Under the pieces are notes generated by a model that saw only the letters and a list, made by a program, of their open reading frames with translations, did not search any database and had not been told where the DNA came from. Position numbers and translations under genes: made by a program. This document shows positions 1 through 7,988 of a DNA stretch of 64,000 nt, piece by piece. This DNA comes from Pseudoalteromonas neustonica. GTDB taxonomy: Bacteria > Pseudomonadota > Gammaproteobacteria > Enterobacterales > Alteromonadaceae. The stretch lies in contig NZ_BDDS01000021.1 of NCBI RefSeq assembly GCF_001653135.1, positions 1 to 64,000 on the forward strand. The letters run 5' to 3'. Each line of letters opens with the position of its first letter. Within the stretch, counting starts at the first letter, position 1.

Positions 1-140
1 ACTAATAACTTATTTAATGGATGGAATGAAAGCAACCCATTAATAAAAAGTAAATTCATAACCTAAAAAGTAAATCTAGTGGAATAGTGATGTTGGCTCA
101 ATTAGAATGGCTGTCTAATTTGTTGTTTTTTAATTGAATT

Positions 141-174
141 TGGCTGTTAGAGTTATTCTACAGCCACGTTATAT
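141..174. repeat. Palindromic intergenic repeat, copy 1
   Basis: Seen: a 7-bp stem (TGGCTGT at 141-147, ACAGCCA at 160-166). The 25 bases at 150-174 match 2572-2596 at 22 of 25 positions. It lies just downstream of the toxin gene's stop codon. It could act as a transcription terminator hairpin or be a dispersed repeat; no attC consensus is present. Bases 1-140 hold nothing recognisable apart from a short direct repeat (TAAAAAGTAAAT, at about 45 and 65). Confidence 0.5.
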
Positions 175-178
175 TTTT

Positions 179-472
179 CTAGATTGCGGAGTTAACATCC
201 ATAATTTTATGTAATATTCTCACGATAAATATTTGACTGTTTTTATACTCTTTATAATAGATAACATGGCTAGCTTGTGGGTATTTGCTGTAACCTTCTC
301 TTATATAATCACAGTTAATACCTAGCTCGGGATCACCAGCTAATAAATGGAACGTGTTATCTAATATTTTTAGGTAATCATTCCGTTGAGCTAGCCCCCT
401 AGTTATTTGGGTATATTTAGCTATTTTAATTAAGTCTGTTTTGGCTTTCGAAGATAATACAAACTTATTCAT
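179..472 (-). CDS. RelE/ParE-family toxin
   Basis: A 97-residue basic protein with the ParE/RelE fold pattern: an N-terminal beta strand (VLSSKAKTDL), two helices (LIKIAKYT and the following turn), then the C-terminal strands HVIYYKEY and IFIVRILH. ParE toxins poison DNA gyrase and RelE toxins cleave ribosome-bound mRNA; the sequence alone does not say which, but the ParD-like partner favours the gyrase type. Its ATG overlaps the antitoxin stop codon by one base (TAATG), so the two are translationally coupled. Length is usual for the family and no lesion is visible. Confidence 0.85.
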   Translation of the reverse strand: MNKFVLSSKAKTDLIKIAKYTQITRGLAQRNDYLKILDNTFHLLAGDPELGINCDYIREGYSKYPQASHVIYYKEYKNSQIFIVRILHKIMDVNSAI

Positions 473-711
473 TAATGGTTATCTTTATCTAATTCAGTCA
501 ATAAGCTTTCATAGCTGTACTTGGCAACACCGCTTTGTTCGCCTTGGATTAACATATTACGTAAATATAAAAGCTTAGCTTCTTGATCTTCTAAGGCTCT
601 TAATCCTGCTCTAACGATTTCACTTGCTGAGCCATAACGGCCAGTGTTAAGTTGTTGGTTTATAAACTGATCAAAATGATCGCCTAGTGTAACGCTTGTA
701 TTTTTAGCCAT
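472..711 (-). CDS. ParD-family antitoxin
   Basis: A 79-residue protein starting MAKNTSVTLG. The ribbon-helix-helix DNA-binding segment (TSVTLGDHFDQFI, then GRYGSASEIVRAGLRALE) is typical of ParD, and the C-terminal acidic/polar tail would wrap the toxin. A longer reading from 726 adds only MRFYI, and the conserved family start is MAKNTSV, so 711 was chosen. It is the first gene of the operon with the toxin next, the usual antitoxin-first order. RHH antitoxins normally repress their own promoter; the palindrome at 739-750 is a candidate operator. Confidence 0.87.
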   Translation of the reverse strand: MAKNTSVTLGDHFDQFINQQLNTGRYGSASEIVRAGLRALEDQEAKLLYLRNMLIQGEQSGVAKYSYESLLTELDKDNH

Positions 712-738
712 GATGTAAAACCTCATAAGTACCTATAT

Positions 739-750
739 ATAATATATTAT
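739..750 (-). promoter_or_regulatory. Candidate operator/-10 region of the parDE-like operon
   Basis: A perfect 12-bp palindrome (ATAATATATTAT) within a very AT-rich stretch 28 bases upstream of the antitoxin start. Its position suits binding by the RHH antitoxin and a -10 element. This is inferred from position and symmetry only. Confidence 0.35.
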
Positions 751-976
751 GGTATAAAAATATAACAAGTCACTTAAAAGGACAAAAAATAGTTGGCTTT
801 TTGCTCCTGCGTCGCTAAATTTAGGCAACAATTTTTTGCCTCTTAGTGGGGGTTGTGACTGTAGGATTACTCTTTTCAGGAACTAATTCGGTACTTTTAT
901 AATTGATTGTTTTTTAACCTTGAACCCACAGGGTTACTGTGATCTAATAGATATTATTCACCCACGGTAAACTGTT

Positions 977-2370
977 ATGGCCAACTACAAGCCTGACTTA
1001 TCCTGCCAAAATAAATTCAGTCCTATTAATTTTTCTGAGTAAATCCTGCCAGGCACATTTGAGTATGCGCTTTGTTATATTGTCGAAAATAAACTCGACT
1101 TGTCGGGCTTTGACGCGTGGTATAACAACGACAAAACAGGCGCGGCGGCGTATCCGCCATCGGTGATGTTAAAGATTATTTTACTCGGTTATGCGCATGG
1201 ATTAATCAGTAGTCGCCGTATTGCCAAAGCCTGTGAGAACAATATCTTATTCATGAGTGTGTCGGGTGATATCCAACCGCATTACACATCGATAGCGGGC
1301 TTCGTGGCGAAAATGCATGAACAGATCGAGCCATTATTTACGCAAGTACTGATGATATGTGATGAAGAAGGGTTGATAGGTCGTAATATGTTTGCCATTG
1401 ATGGCTGTAAATTAAAATCAAATGCGAGCAAAGACAAATTTATAGGGAATGAATTTTAACAGCGTAGCTGGCCTGAAAGGCGAGTCCATGGATAGGACGA
1501 GTAAAGCGCGAAAATGACCACGTCAAAAGGGACAATCCAAGGCTACAATGGCATTGCGATTAATGACGATAAACATCAAATACTTGCATTGGGTAAATAA
1601 TGGCAAGCACAGGCATGGGGTTCAGTGGGCGAGCAACAAACCTTGCAGCCAGCGGTTAAGCAATTACAACAACAGCTTGCTAAGCTCAATACAAAAAAAG
1701 AAGCAGATAATCACACCATAAAGTTTACCGCAGACAGTGGGTTTAACAGCGAAGTGAATCTTGAGTTTATGGCGCAAAGTGGCTTTGATACTTACATTGC
1801 GGATAATCAATTTAGAAAACGAAACGTTGTTTAAAGACAGTAAAACGTATGAAACAGAGCAAGAAAAGCGCCGACTAAAAAGGCGTAATGGCAAGCCTCG
1901 CTTATTTACCTCAGAGGACTTTCATTATGATGAAGCAACCCAAACCTGCCTCTGCCCCGCAGGCAATGGTATGTGGCGAAGCGGGATTAATGTAAAGAGT
2001 CACAATCAAGAATACACGCGATTCTGCGGTTACTTAAAAGATTGCAAAGTATGCCCACTGCAACAGCAATGCATGTGAAAGCCACCAATAAAAACAGGCC
2101 GACAAGTGCAGTTTAAAAATGATGAGTCGCGTAAACAGCTCAGCTACATTGACAAAATGAAGGCCAAAATAGACAGCCCACTGGGGCGACGACAATATTT
2201 TATAAAGTAATGGTAAAAGACTCGGTTGTATAGAATCTGCTTTCCTTATGGTAAAAAGCGAAATATTACAGTCAATAAAGGCATGAACAAATTGACCTTA
2301 CGCGGACAAGCGAAAGTGAATACATTCACTTTATTTTGCGGCAGCTGTATTGCCTTGTTCATAATCTAGA
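977..2370 (+). pseudogene. Decayed IS1182-family transposase
   Basis: Translation from 977 (MANYKPDLSC) to about 2370 follows an IS1182-type transposase: the N-terminal region (FDAWYNND, then YPPSVMLKIILLGY), the DDE-region pieces (GIAINDDKHQ, FTADSGFNSE), the Cys-rich region (CLCPAGNGMW, CKVCPLQQQC) and the C-terminal KLTLRGQAKV motif. It is broken by in-frame stops at 1040, 1457 and 1598, a frameshift near 1815 and a TGA at 2076. Around 1459-1500 the coding sequence is replaced by a REP-like palindrome. It cannot make a working enzyme. Clear terminal inverted repeats were not found. The spacer upstream (727-976) has only a small hairpin near 821-840. Confidence 0.85.
1459..1498 (+). repeat. 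REP-like element inside the transposase remnant
   Basis: The stretch ACAGCGTAGCTGGCCTGAA, followed by AGGCGAGTCCATGGAT, closely matches 7561-7590 and, on the other strand, 7676-7704. It sits exactly where the transposase reading frame stops making sense. Related copies lie beside broken RAYT genes, which are known to mobilise REP palindromes, so an insertion is inferred. Confidence 0.5.
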
Positions 2371-2568
2371 AAAGCTGAGAAACACGATACATTAATAGGG
2401 GTAACCCCTTATCACCTCAAATAAGCCACTTAAACACCTGCAATACCTTCTAAAACGCCCATTAAAACAACATCAGTCCTCTTTTTATATTTACGTAAAA
2501 TCGAAGTAGCCGATTGAATTAAAATGAGAGCTCAACTATGTTTAAAGCATCAATAAAAATAAATTAAA

Positions 2569-2596
2569 AACGAGTTATTCTACAGGCTCGTTATAT
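2569..2596. repeat. Palindromic intergenic repeat, copy 2
   Basis: AACGAG (2569-2574) pairs with CTCGTT (2587-2592). Bases 2572-2596 match 150-174 at 22 of 25 positions. It lies between the transposase remnant and the filament operon and may be a boundary left by past recombination, or a member of a dispersed repeat family. The rest of 2371-2568 holds nothing recognisable except a perfect GGGGTAACCCC palindrome near 2398-2408. Confidence 0.5.
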
Positions 2597-2632
2597 AAAG
2601 TGATGTCTAGTAAATAAAGGCAGGAGGCTCTA

Positions 2633-4714
2633 ATGGTACGAACATCAACACATTGGCTTCTGGATGCTCTGCTTAGTTCAAAACCTGAGCTTGTACTACC
2701 AGATAACTATAATCTTTCAATGGATGCCCGTGAAGCTTGGCATCAATTGCAAACAACACTAAGATTACCTGCTAGCGCAATTTGTAACGCACTTTCTTTA
2801 ACTTATTCTACAGACAGTATTAATATACAAGAATTTAAACCTCCCAGAGATAACCCTTTTAGTGAAAAGGTTTGTCGTGATATGGGCATATTGCCCTTTG
2901 ATTTGAGTGTTAATAAACCGGTTATTGCAACTTATGATCCTCGTCGACTTCCCGAGTACTATGATCAAATACGTTTTATTCTGATGGGTGACTTTAAACT
3001 GGCTATTTTGTCTCCTGAAGAATTTGATATTGGGCTTACACGGCTCTTTTCGACAATTAACCACGACTATAGGGCTATTGATCTAACCGTTGCGTTAGTC
3101 GATGAAGGTGAAATTCCCCAGTTAGCGAAAGCCATCTTACGCTCTGCTATAGATAAAAGGGCATCTGATATTCATATACACCCGATGGTTGGTGGGGCTG
3201 CAATTAGATTTCGAGTTGATGGTGTTTTAGAGCGAATTGCATCGTTTCCCAAGCAGCAGCACGAAGGCTTGTCTCGCTATTTTACTATGAATGCAGGGCT
3301 AGAGCTGAACCCCCTAACTGCTCAAGATGGACGAATGCGATTAATTTATGGTCAACGTGAAATTGACGTTAGATTGTCTTTATTGCCCGTATTTGATGGC
3401 ATGAGAATCGTGTGTCGCCTTCTTGAGCAAGGCAAGCAGTTTTCTTTAGTTAATAGTGGCTTTTCCCCTTCTGATTATCATGCACTAAAACGACTTGTAT
3501 CCTACGGCTCGGGAATTGTACTGCTGACGGGGCCTACTGGGTCGGGGAAGACATCAACACTGTACGGCCTGCTTTCAGAACTCAATAGTGTAGATGTCAA
3601 TATTATGACCTTGGAAAACCCGGTGGAATACGTTTTACCCGGTATATCACAAGTGCAAGTCAATGATGCTCAAGGTCTTTCTTTTGGTGATACGTTGCGA
3701 TCAATACTAAGGCAAGACCCTGACATTGTTTTGGTTGGTGAAATACGTGATGCTGAAACGGCAAAAATCGCATCTCAAGCGGCGTTAACGGGGCATTTGG
3801 TATTGTCTACGTTGCATACTAATGACGCAATGGCGACAGTACCTAGACTTTTGGATCTTGGAATAAATCCATCGGTTTTGGCTGATGTATTGGTTGGTGT
3901 CGTTTCCCAGCGTCTGGTTAGAAAGCTATGTTCATCCTGTAAAGTAAAGGTCACTAAGCCACTCCTTCCTGAAGAATTAGAATATGAACGTATCACCGGT
4001 GAGCAGCCTGGTTGTCGTGCTATAGGATGTGATAAGTGTCATTATACTGGCTACATGGGCCGCCTTCCTATTACTGAAGTCATGGAAGTATCACCAGAGA
4101 TGCGCACATTAATGTTAAGTGGCTGTAATAACGTTAATGACTTAACAGAGGCTAATAACAGTTTTCAGACGCAGATGGCCGTTAGCGCAGGGCAATGGAT
4201 AGTTTCTGGTGAAACAACAGTCCAAGAGGTCGGGCGTGAGCTGGGCTTACATTTTTGGCGTGAACTTGCAGTGGTTAATAATAAAGTACCAAATATGTTG
4301 CTAGATAATTTTTCAAGGTCAAACTCGCTTTCAGAGGATCGTCTCAAAGTTTTGTTGATATCTGATAATAAAGAGCTTCAATCAATGCTAGCTGAAAGTT
4401 TTCAATATGGAATAGTCTTTGTTAATAATGAACACAAGGCTTCCGAAATTTTGAAAAAAGATACTTCAGTTATTGCCATTTTAATTGATGCTGCCCTTAT
4501 GCAGTCTACTCCAGAAAAATGGCTTGGAAAGCTGAGAGAGCAATTGGCTTGGTCGGGGACTCCTGTGCTATTTTTAATCCCCCAAAATCAAAATGAAACC
4601 AAAATATTGTTGAATAAATTCCATGCGCATGCGATGGAATACGATGAAAATATGACCTCTCCTACTGAAATCGTTAATAAGCTACAAAGTATACTGACTA
4701 AAGGAACACTCTAG
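2633..4714 (+). CDS. PilB/GspE-type secretion ATPase with receiver-like C-terminus
   Basis: A 693-residue hexameric motor ATPase of the type II secretion/type IV pilus family, which powers filament assembly from the cytoplasmic face. Seen: a divergent MshEN-like N-terminus (about 80-140), Walker A GPTGSGKTS near 300, an Asp-box region, Walker B and His-box (DPDIVLVGEIRD, LSTLHTND; about 362-398), and four or more cysteines (CSSC at 433-436, CxxxxCxxC at 461-469) of the usual zinc site. Residues 571-690 add an extra domain with receiver-like strands (KVLLISDN, VIAILIDA, TPVLFLIP); the Lys of the last motif is missing. A strong ribosome site (AGGAGG) precedes the ATG. One base separates it from the pilin gene. 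Confidence 0.88.
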   Translation: MVRTSTHWLLDALLSSKPELVLPDNYNLSMDAREAWHQLQTTLRLPASAICNALSLTYSTDSINIQEFKPPRDNPFSEKVCRDMGILPFDLSVNKPVIATYDPRRLPEYYDQIRFILMGDFKLAILSPEEFDIGLTRLFSTINHDYRAIDLTVALVDEGEIPQLAKAILRSAIDKRASDIHIHPMVGGAAIRFRVDGVLERIASFPKQQHEGLSRYFTMNAGLELNPLTAQDGRMRLIYGQREIDVRLSLLPVFDGMRIVCRLLEQGKQFSLVNSGFSPSDYHALKRLVSYGSGIVLLTGPTGSGKTSTLYGLLSELNSVDVNIMTLENPVEYVLPGISQVQVNDAQGLSFGDTLRSILRQDPDIVLVGEIRDAETAKIASQAALTGHLVLSTLHTNDAMATVPRLLDLGINPSVLADVLVGVVSQRLVRKLCSSCKVKVTKPLLPEELEYERITGEQPGCRAIGCDKCHYTGYMGRLPITEVMEVSPEMRTLMLSGCNNVNDLTEANNSFQTQMAVSAGQWIVSGETTVQEVGRELGLHFWRELAVVNNKVPNMLLDNFSRSNSLSEDRLKVLLISDNKELQSMLAESFQYGIVFVNNEHKASEILKKDTSVIAILIDAALMQSTPEKWLGKLREQLAWSGTPVLFLIPQNQNETKILLNKFHAHAMEYDENMTSPTEIVNKLQSILTKGTL

Positions 4715-4715
4715 T

Positions 4716-6092
4716 ATGAACGCTCAAATATTACGAAAAAACACTAATCAGGGCTTCACTTTGTTAGAAATAATTGTTGTTGTAGCGATTATTGGAATAC
4801 TCGCGGTTGTGGCGGTTCCTTTGTATAATGATTACATAATACGTGCGCAGGTTACAGAAGCTTTTGTTTTTGCCGATGCGGAAAGAATTAAGGTCATTGA
4901 AAAACGTATTGAAAGCTCCAACTTTGATATTGCAACATTTTCTGAACCAAAAGTACATATGACTTCTTTGAAGTGGGTGCCTGTAGCGAATAACAACCCA
5001 GTCGAAAATTCAGTTATCGGGTATATTCTTCCTACTATGGATTTAAAAGGTCTTGGGGTGAGAGATACGTTTGCACTTGAGTATTTTTATAATGGCTCTT
5101 GGCGTTGCGTTAATGCTGCCAATGCTATTGGGCGTGGCGCAGTGTCTACCAATAAAGCGCTTGATGACAAGTATCTCCCAAGTAGCTGCCTTAACGGAGC
5201 AGGACTTTTGGCTGCACACCCTAATGTGCCTGCGGGCTGCCCCTCTGGAACACAAAAAGTACAAGTGAAAGATGCTAACGGTAAACAGCAACAAGTCTGC
5301 CAGCTACCTAAGACACAGAAACAACCTCAGGTCGTTCCACAACTACAACCACAGTTGCAACCACAAGCACAACCACAGTTACAACAATTAACGCCAAGTG
5401 TAATACCAATAGTAAAACCACAACTTAAAAAATGTCCAGGCACTTTAAAATTAGGTTCGGATGGAAGGTGCCATACATCGAGTGCCCCTTTGCCGGCACA
5501 ATGTCCCGTGGGTCAAGACTGTGGGCATCATGATCCTAAATGTTCAATAGCGGGACAAGAATATATAGGGGAAACTTCAGTCGCTGTACGCGATCAACAC
5601 AACCCTTTTGGAAGCAGAAATAATTATGCAACTAAGACTACGAACTTTCCCGCACAATGCGTCGCAAAATGTAAAAACGGTTTTGTTTTTAATCCCAAAG
5701 AACCTTCAAAGTGCTCATTAGCCCCTTCAACAAATAATCATACTTGTCGAGGCCCTAAATTTATTTGTGAGCGAAGCCATGTCACCACAGGGGCTGCCTG
5801 TACAGTTGATGCTCCTTATGCTGCCAATTTTATTGAAAATTTAAAAGATGGTTCCCGTTATGTAACAAGAGGCTGTGTTACACAGCAAGAGGCATTTGAA
5901 GCTGACAAGTACAATAAAGGCAATGCAAATTGCAAAAATTATAATGTTGTAGTGCTACAAGACGCTCACTTTAAATGTACATTTGCTTGCTATGGTGATG
6001 CTTGTAATCTTGAATCCGTTCCAGATCATCCAGCGACATGGGGTGATGGTAAATCGTCAACGGATTTACCTGATCAGTTTAATACTCCTTAA
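4716..6092 (+). CDS. Large Cys-rich type IV prepilin-like protein
   Basis: 458 residues. The N-terminus is a classic prepilin: a short leader ending QG, then FTLLEIIVVVAIIGILAVVA with Glu5, so cleavage and methylation by a prepilin peptidase are expected after Gly13. About 180 residues of pilin-like globular region follow, then a Gln/Pro-rich linker (about 200-240) and a C-terminal region with roughly twenty cysteines, suggesting a disulfide-rich extracellular domain. Ordinary major pilins are about 150 residues, so a tip adhesin or special minor pilin is more likely (inference). It sits between the ATPase and the bitopic protein in one operon. The C-terminal domain is not recognised. Confidence 0.8.
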   Translation: MNAQILRKNTNQGFTLLEIIVVVAIIGILAVVAVPLYNDYIIRAQVTEAFVFADAERIKVIEKRIESSNFDIATFSEPKVHMTSLKWVPVANNNPVENSVIGYILPTMDLKGLGVRDTFALEYFYNGSWRCVNAANAIGRGAVSTNKALDDKYLPSSCLNGAGLLAAHPNVPAGCPSGTQKVQVKDANGKQQQVCQLPKTQKQPQVVPQLQPQLQPQAQPQLQQLTPSVIPIVKPQLKKCPGTLKLGSDGRCHTSSAPLPAQCPVGQDCGHHDPKCSIAGQEYIGETSVAVRDQHNPFGSRNNYATKTTNFPAQCVAKCKNGFVFNPKEPSKCSLAPSTNNHTCRGPKFICERSHVTTGAACTVDAPYAANFIENLKDGSRYVTRGCVTQQEAFEADKYNKGNANCKNYNVVVLQDAHFKCTFACYGDACNLESVPDHPATWGDGKSSTDLPDQFNTP

Positions 6093-6106
6093 AGGTAGGT
6101 TTCAGT

Positions 6107-6889
6107 ATGGCTGATAAAAAGGATAAACAATCATTTAACAATGGAACTCACCAGCCTAGCTTGAATGATATTTTGAAAACGAATAGTAACGCAAACAAAG
6201 TAAGTGGTAGCTATAACAATAGAGGTGCCAATAATGGTACCACTATGACTCCCCAAAGCCTTGATGAAATACTGAATAAAGATAAGAAAAAACAAAAAGT
6301 GAATCCCAGTGTTGCCAATTCTGCCTCTCTTTGTGATTTGCCAGGTTTAGATGATTTGGTCAATATAGGAAGTCATTCTAAGTCTTTTCAGCAACATACT
6401 TCATCTAGTAGAGATGAATCAGCGAAGACGATTCACCAAATAATTAATTCGACTAGGATTGAAGATTCAGCCAAACAGGAAAAGAAAATTGAAGGTATTG
6501 TTGGTCAAAAACACCGTAAAGTTTTAAGTATCGTAATTTTTTTGGTATTTATTATTATCGCTACTAGTTTTTTCAACCCTAAACAAGATAAAGGAATAGC
6601 GCCCGAATTTGCCTTGGCTCAACAGTTGATGGTTGTCGTGAATGGGATAGAAAAATACCGATTGGAAAATAACAAAACACCAGAAAAACTGTCTGATTTA
6701 GTTGAATTCCCTAGTGGGGCTGTAGAGTGGAGGGTCGACCAATATGATTTGCAACTAGAGGCGAGTGCGTTAGAGTTTTTTTTCTGGGAAGATTTAAATG
6801 GTTACATTGTAATATCACGGCTTGGGGATGAAGCTTGGATGTATAGCAATGAAGGTGAATCGAAAATAAAAAGAGTACCAGCAAGGTAG
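6107..6889 (+). CDS. Bitopic membrane protein of the pilin operon
   Basis: 260 residues of unknown family. A long, polar, Asn/Lys/Ser-rich N-terminal part (1-137) precedes one membrane segment (about 138-156, SIVIFLVFIIIATSFF). The C-terminal part, outside the membrane, has a helix and motif (VNGIEKYRLENNKTPEKLSDLV) reminiscent of pseudopilin globular domains. The N-terminal part carries three similar short motifs: PSLNDILK (17-24), QSLDEILNK (50-58) and GLDDLVN (80-86). It follows the pilin gene by 14 bases with a ribosome site (AAAGGTAGG). A role as an assembly or anchoring partner of the ATPase/pilin is inferred from position only. Confidence 0.6.
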   Translation: MADKKDKQSFNNGTHQPSLNDILKTNSNANKVSGSYNNRGANNGTTMTPQSLDEILNKDKKKQKVNPSVANSASLCDLPGLDDLVNIGSHSKSFQQHTSSSRDESAKTIHQIINSTRIEDSAKQEKKIEGIVGQKHRKVLSIVIFLVFIIIATSFFNPKQDKGIAPEFALAQQLMVVVNGIEKYRLENNKTPEKLSDLVEFPSGAVEWRVDQYDLQLEASALEFFFWEDLNGYIVISRLGDEAWMYSNEGESKIKRVPAR

Positions 6890-7013
6890 AAGGTGGTTAC
6901 ACAACAAAAAACAAAGAAAGAGCAAAAAAAAAATAGGAAAACACCTATCCTAAATTTTGTATTTTCATATTTTTTACTCGCTTTAAATGAGTGTGAAAAA
7001 AACAGAGTGATGC

Positions 7014-7240
7014 ATGGCAATTGCAAGAAAACGTCAAATAAGTTTGGTTGATACAAAATACTATCACTGTATTTCTCGGTGTGTTCGCCGAGCATTTTTA
7101 TGTGGTGAAGACTGTTTTACGTGAAAGCCTTATGAACACTGCAGAGCGTGGTTTGAGGACAAGTTACTTGCTTTAGCAAAGATATCGCCTGTATGGCCTA
7201 TGTAGATTTAAACCAAATCAGAACGATGAAAACAACGATG
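7014..7240 (+). pseudogene. RAYT-type transposase remnant, first copy
   Basis: From ATG 7014 the translation MAIARKRQISLVDTKYYHCI, then SRCVRRAFLCGED, is the N-terminus of a REP-associated tyrosine (Y1) transposase. A TGA follows at about residue 38, and only scattered similarity (YEHCRAWFEDKLLALAK) continues. The catalytic region is absent. The upstream bases from about 6940 resemble those before the second copy at 7325, so the two are a tandem duplication. The gap 6890-7013 holds nothing else recognisable. Confidence 0.7.
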
Positions 7241-7324
7241 AGACGAAAACAACGATGACACCCATCCTAAAGTTTATATTTTTTACTAACTTTTAATTCG
7301 CATGAAAAGTGACCTGGATGTCAC

Positions 7325-7558
7325 ATGGCAACTGCAAGAAAAAGTCAAATAAGTTTGGTTGATACAAAGTATTATCACTGTATTTCACGTTGCGTTCGTC
7401 GTGCTTTCTTGTTCGGGGAAGACCGTTCTACAGGCCAGTCTTTTGAGCATCGCAGAGGCTGGGTTGAAGATAAGCTGCTTGGGTTAGTCAAGGTGTTTTT
7501 CATTGATGTATGTGCCTATGCAATCACGATTAACCAGCAAAATGTCAGGAACATTTAA
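7325..7558 (+). pseudogene. RAYT-type transposase remnant, second copy
   Basis: 77 residues of the N-terminus of the same transposase family (MATARKSQISLVDTKYYHCI, then EHRRGWVEDKLLGL and VCAYAITIN). In intact members I recall, this point reads SNHTH, the HUH metal-binding motif; here it reads INQQNV and then stops, about 240 residues short. So the protein is truncated and lacks the catalytic histidines. REP-like palindromes follow immediately. Confidence 0.7.
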
Positions 7559-7560
7559 CA

Positions 7561-7610
7561 ACAGCGCAGCTGGCCCGAAGGGCGAAAGGCTGGACGCCTG
7601 AAGTACAGCC
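7561..7610 (+). repeat. REP-like palindromic element, copy A
   Basis: ACAGCGCAGCTGGCCCGAAG, followed by GGCGAAAGGCTGGACGCC, contains a tight GCCC-GAA-GGGC hairpin. The first 25 bases match 1459-1483 closely. It abuts the RAYT remnant, the typical location for REP elements. Together with copy B in opposite orientation it forms a BIME-like pair. Confidence 0.55.
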
Positions 7611-7675
7611 ATTTAGTGCTTAGTTGATGATAAAAATAAATAGATTTAATGATAAAGCCATTATTATTGCTGTTA

Positions 7676-7704
7676 TCCATGGCGCTCCCCCCTTCGGGCC
7701 ACCT
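7676..7704 (-). repeat. REP-like palindromic element, copy B (inverted)
   Basis: On the minus strand it reads TGGCCCGAAGGG, then GGAGCGCCATGGAT. It shares TGGCCCGAAGGG with copy A and the CCATGGAT end with the copy inside the transposase remnant (1459-1498). The rest of 7611-7988, up to the S9 peptidase gene, shows no gene; the small open frames there have no family features. Confidence 0.5.
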
Positions 7705-7988
7705 AAGACGTTCAACGTTGTTTTCACCGCAAATCATAATAGTTATATTCCCTTACTTTTCAATACTGTTAACTTAGTTGCTGTGTTTTCCACTCAACAG
7801 CTGTTTACCTTAAAAATGATATATTCACGCAGTAAAAGCAGGTGGACCAAAGCGACATGCAGTTTGTATTGCATAATGTGATGGGGTAATTTTTTCATTT
7901 CATGAAACCTATTTGTCATCTCGCTTACTATTCAGTTGCCATTTTATTGTGTAACCTAAGCCGGATTTATTTTTGGAGGAATTTCGCG

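Noticed and set aside
1100..1459. Independent 119-residue gene
   Set aside because: It is only a fragment of the transposase; the same frame continues upstream to 977 through a TAA at 1040 and resumes after the REP-like insert.
150..2596. Integron cassette array (attC-like palindromes next to a toxin-antitoxin pair)
   Set aside because: The palindromes do not show the GTTRRRY and RYYYAAC ends of attC sites, and no integron integrase is present.
7624..7881. 85-residue open frame between the RAYT remnant and the S9 gene
   Set aside because: It runs through the inverted REP-like copy, has no ribosome site and looks like no known family.
7902..7988. Earlier start of the S9 peptidase
   Set aside because: The ATG at 7902 would add 29 residues before a clear signal peptide, while GGAGGA and ATG 7989 give a proper start.
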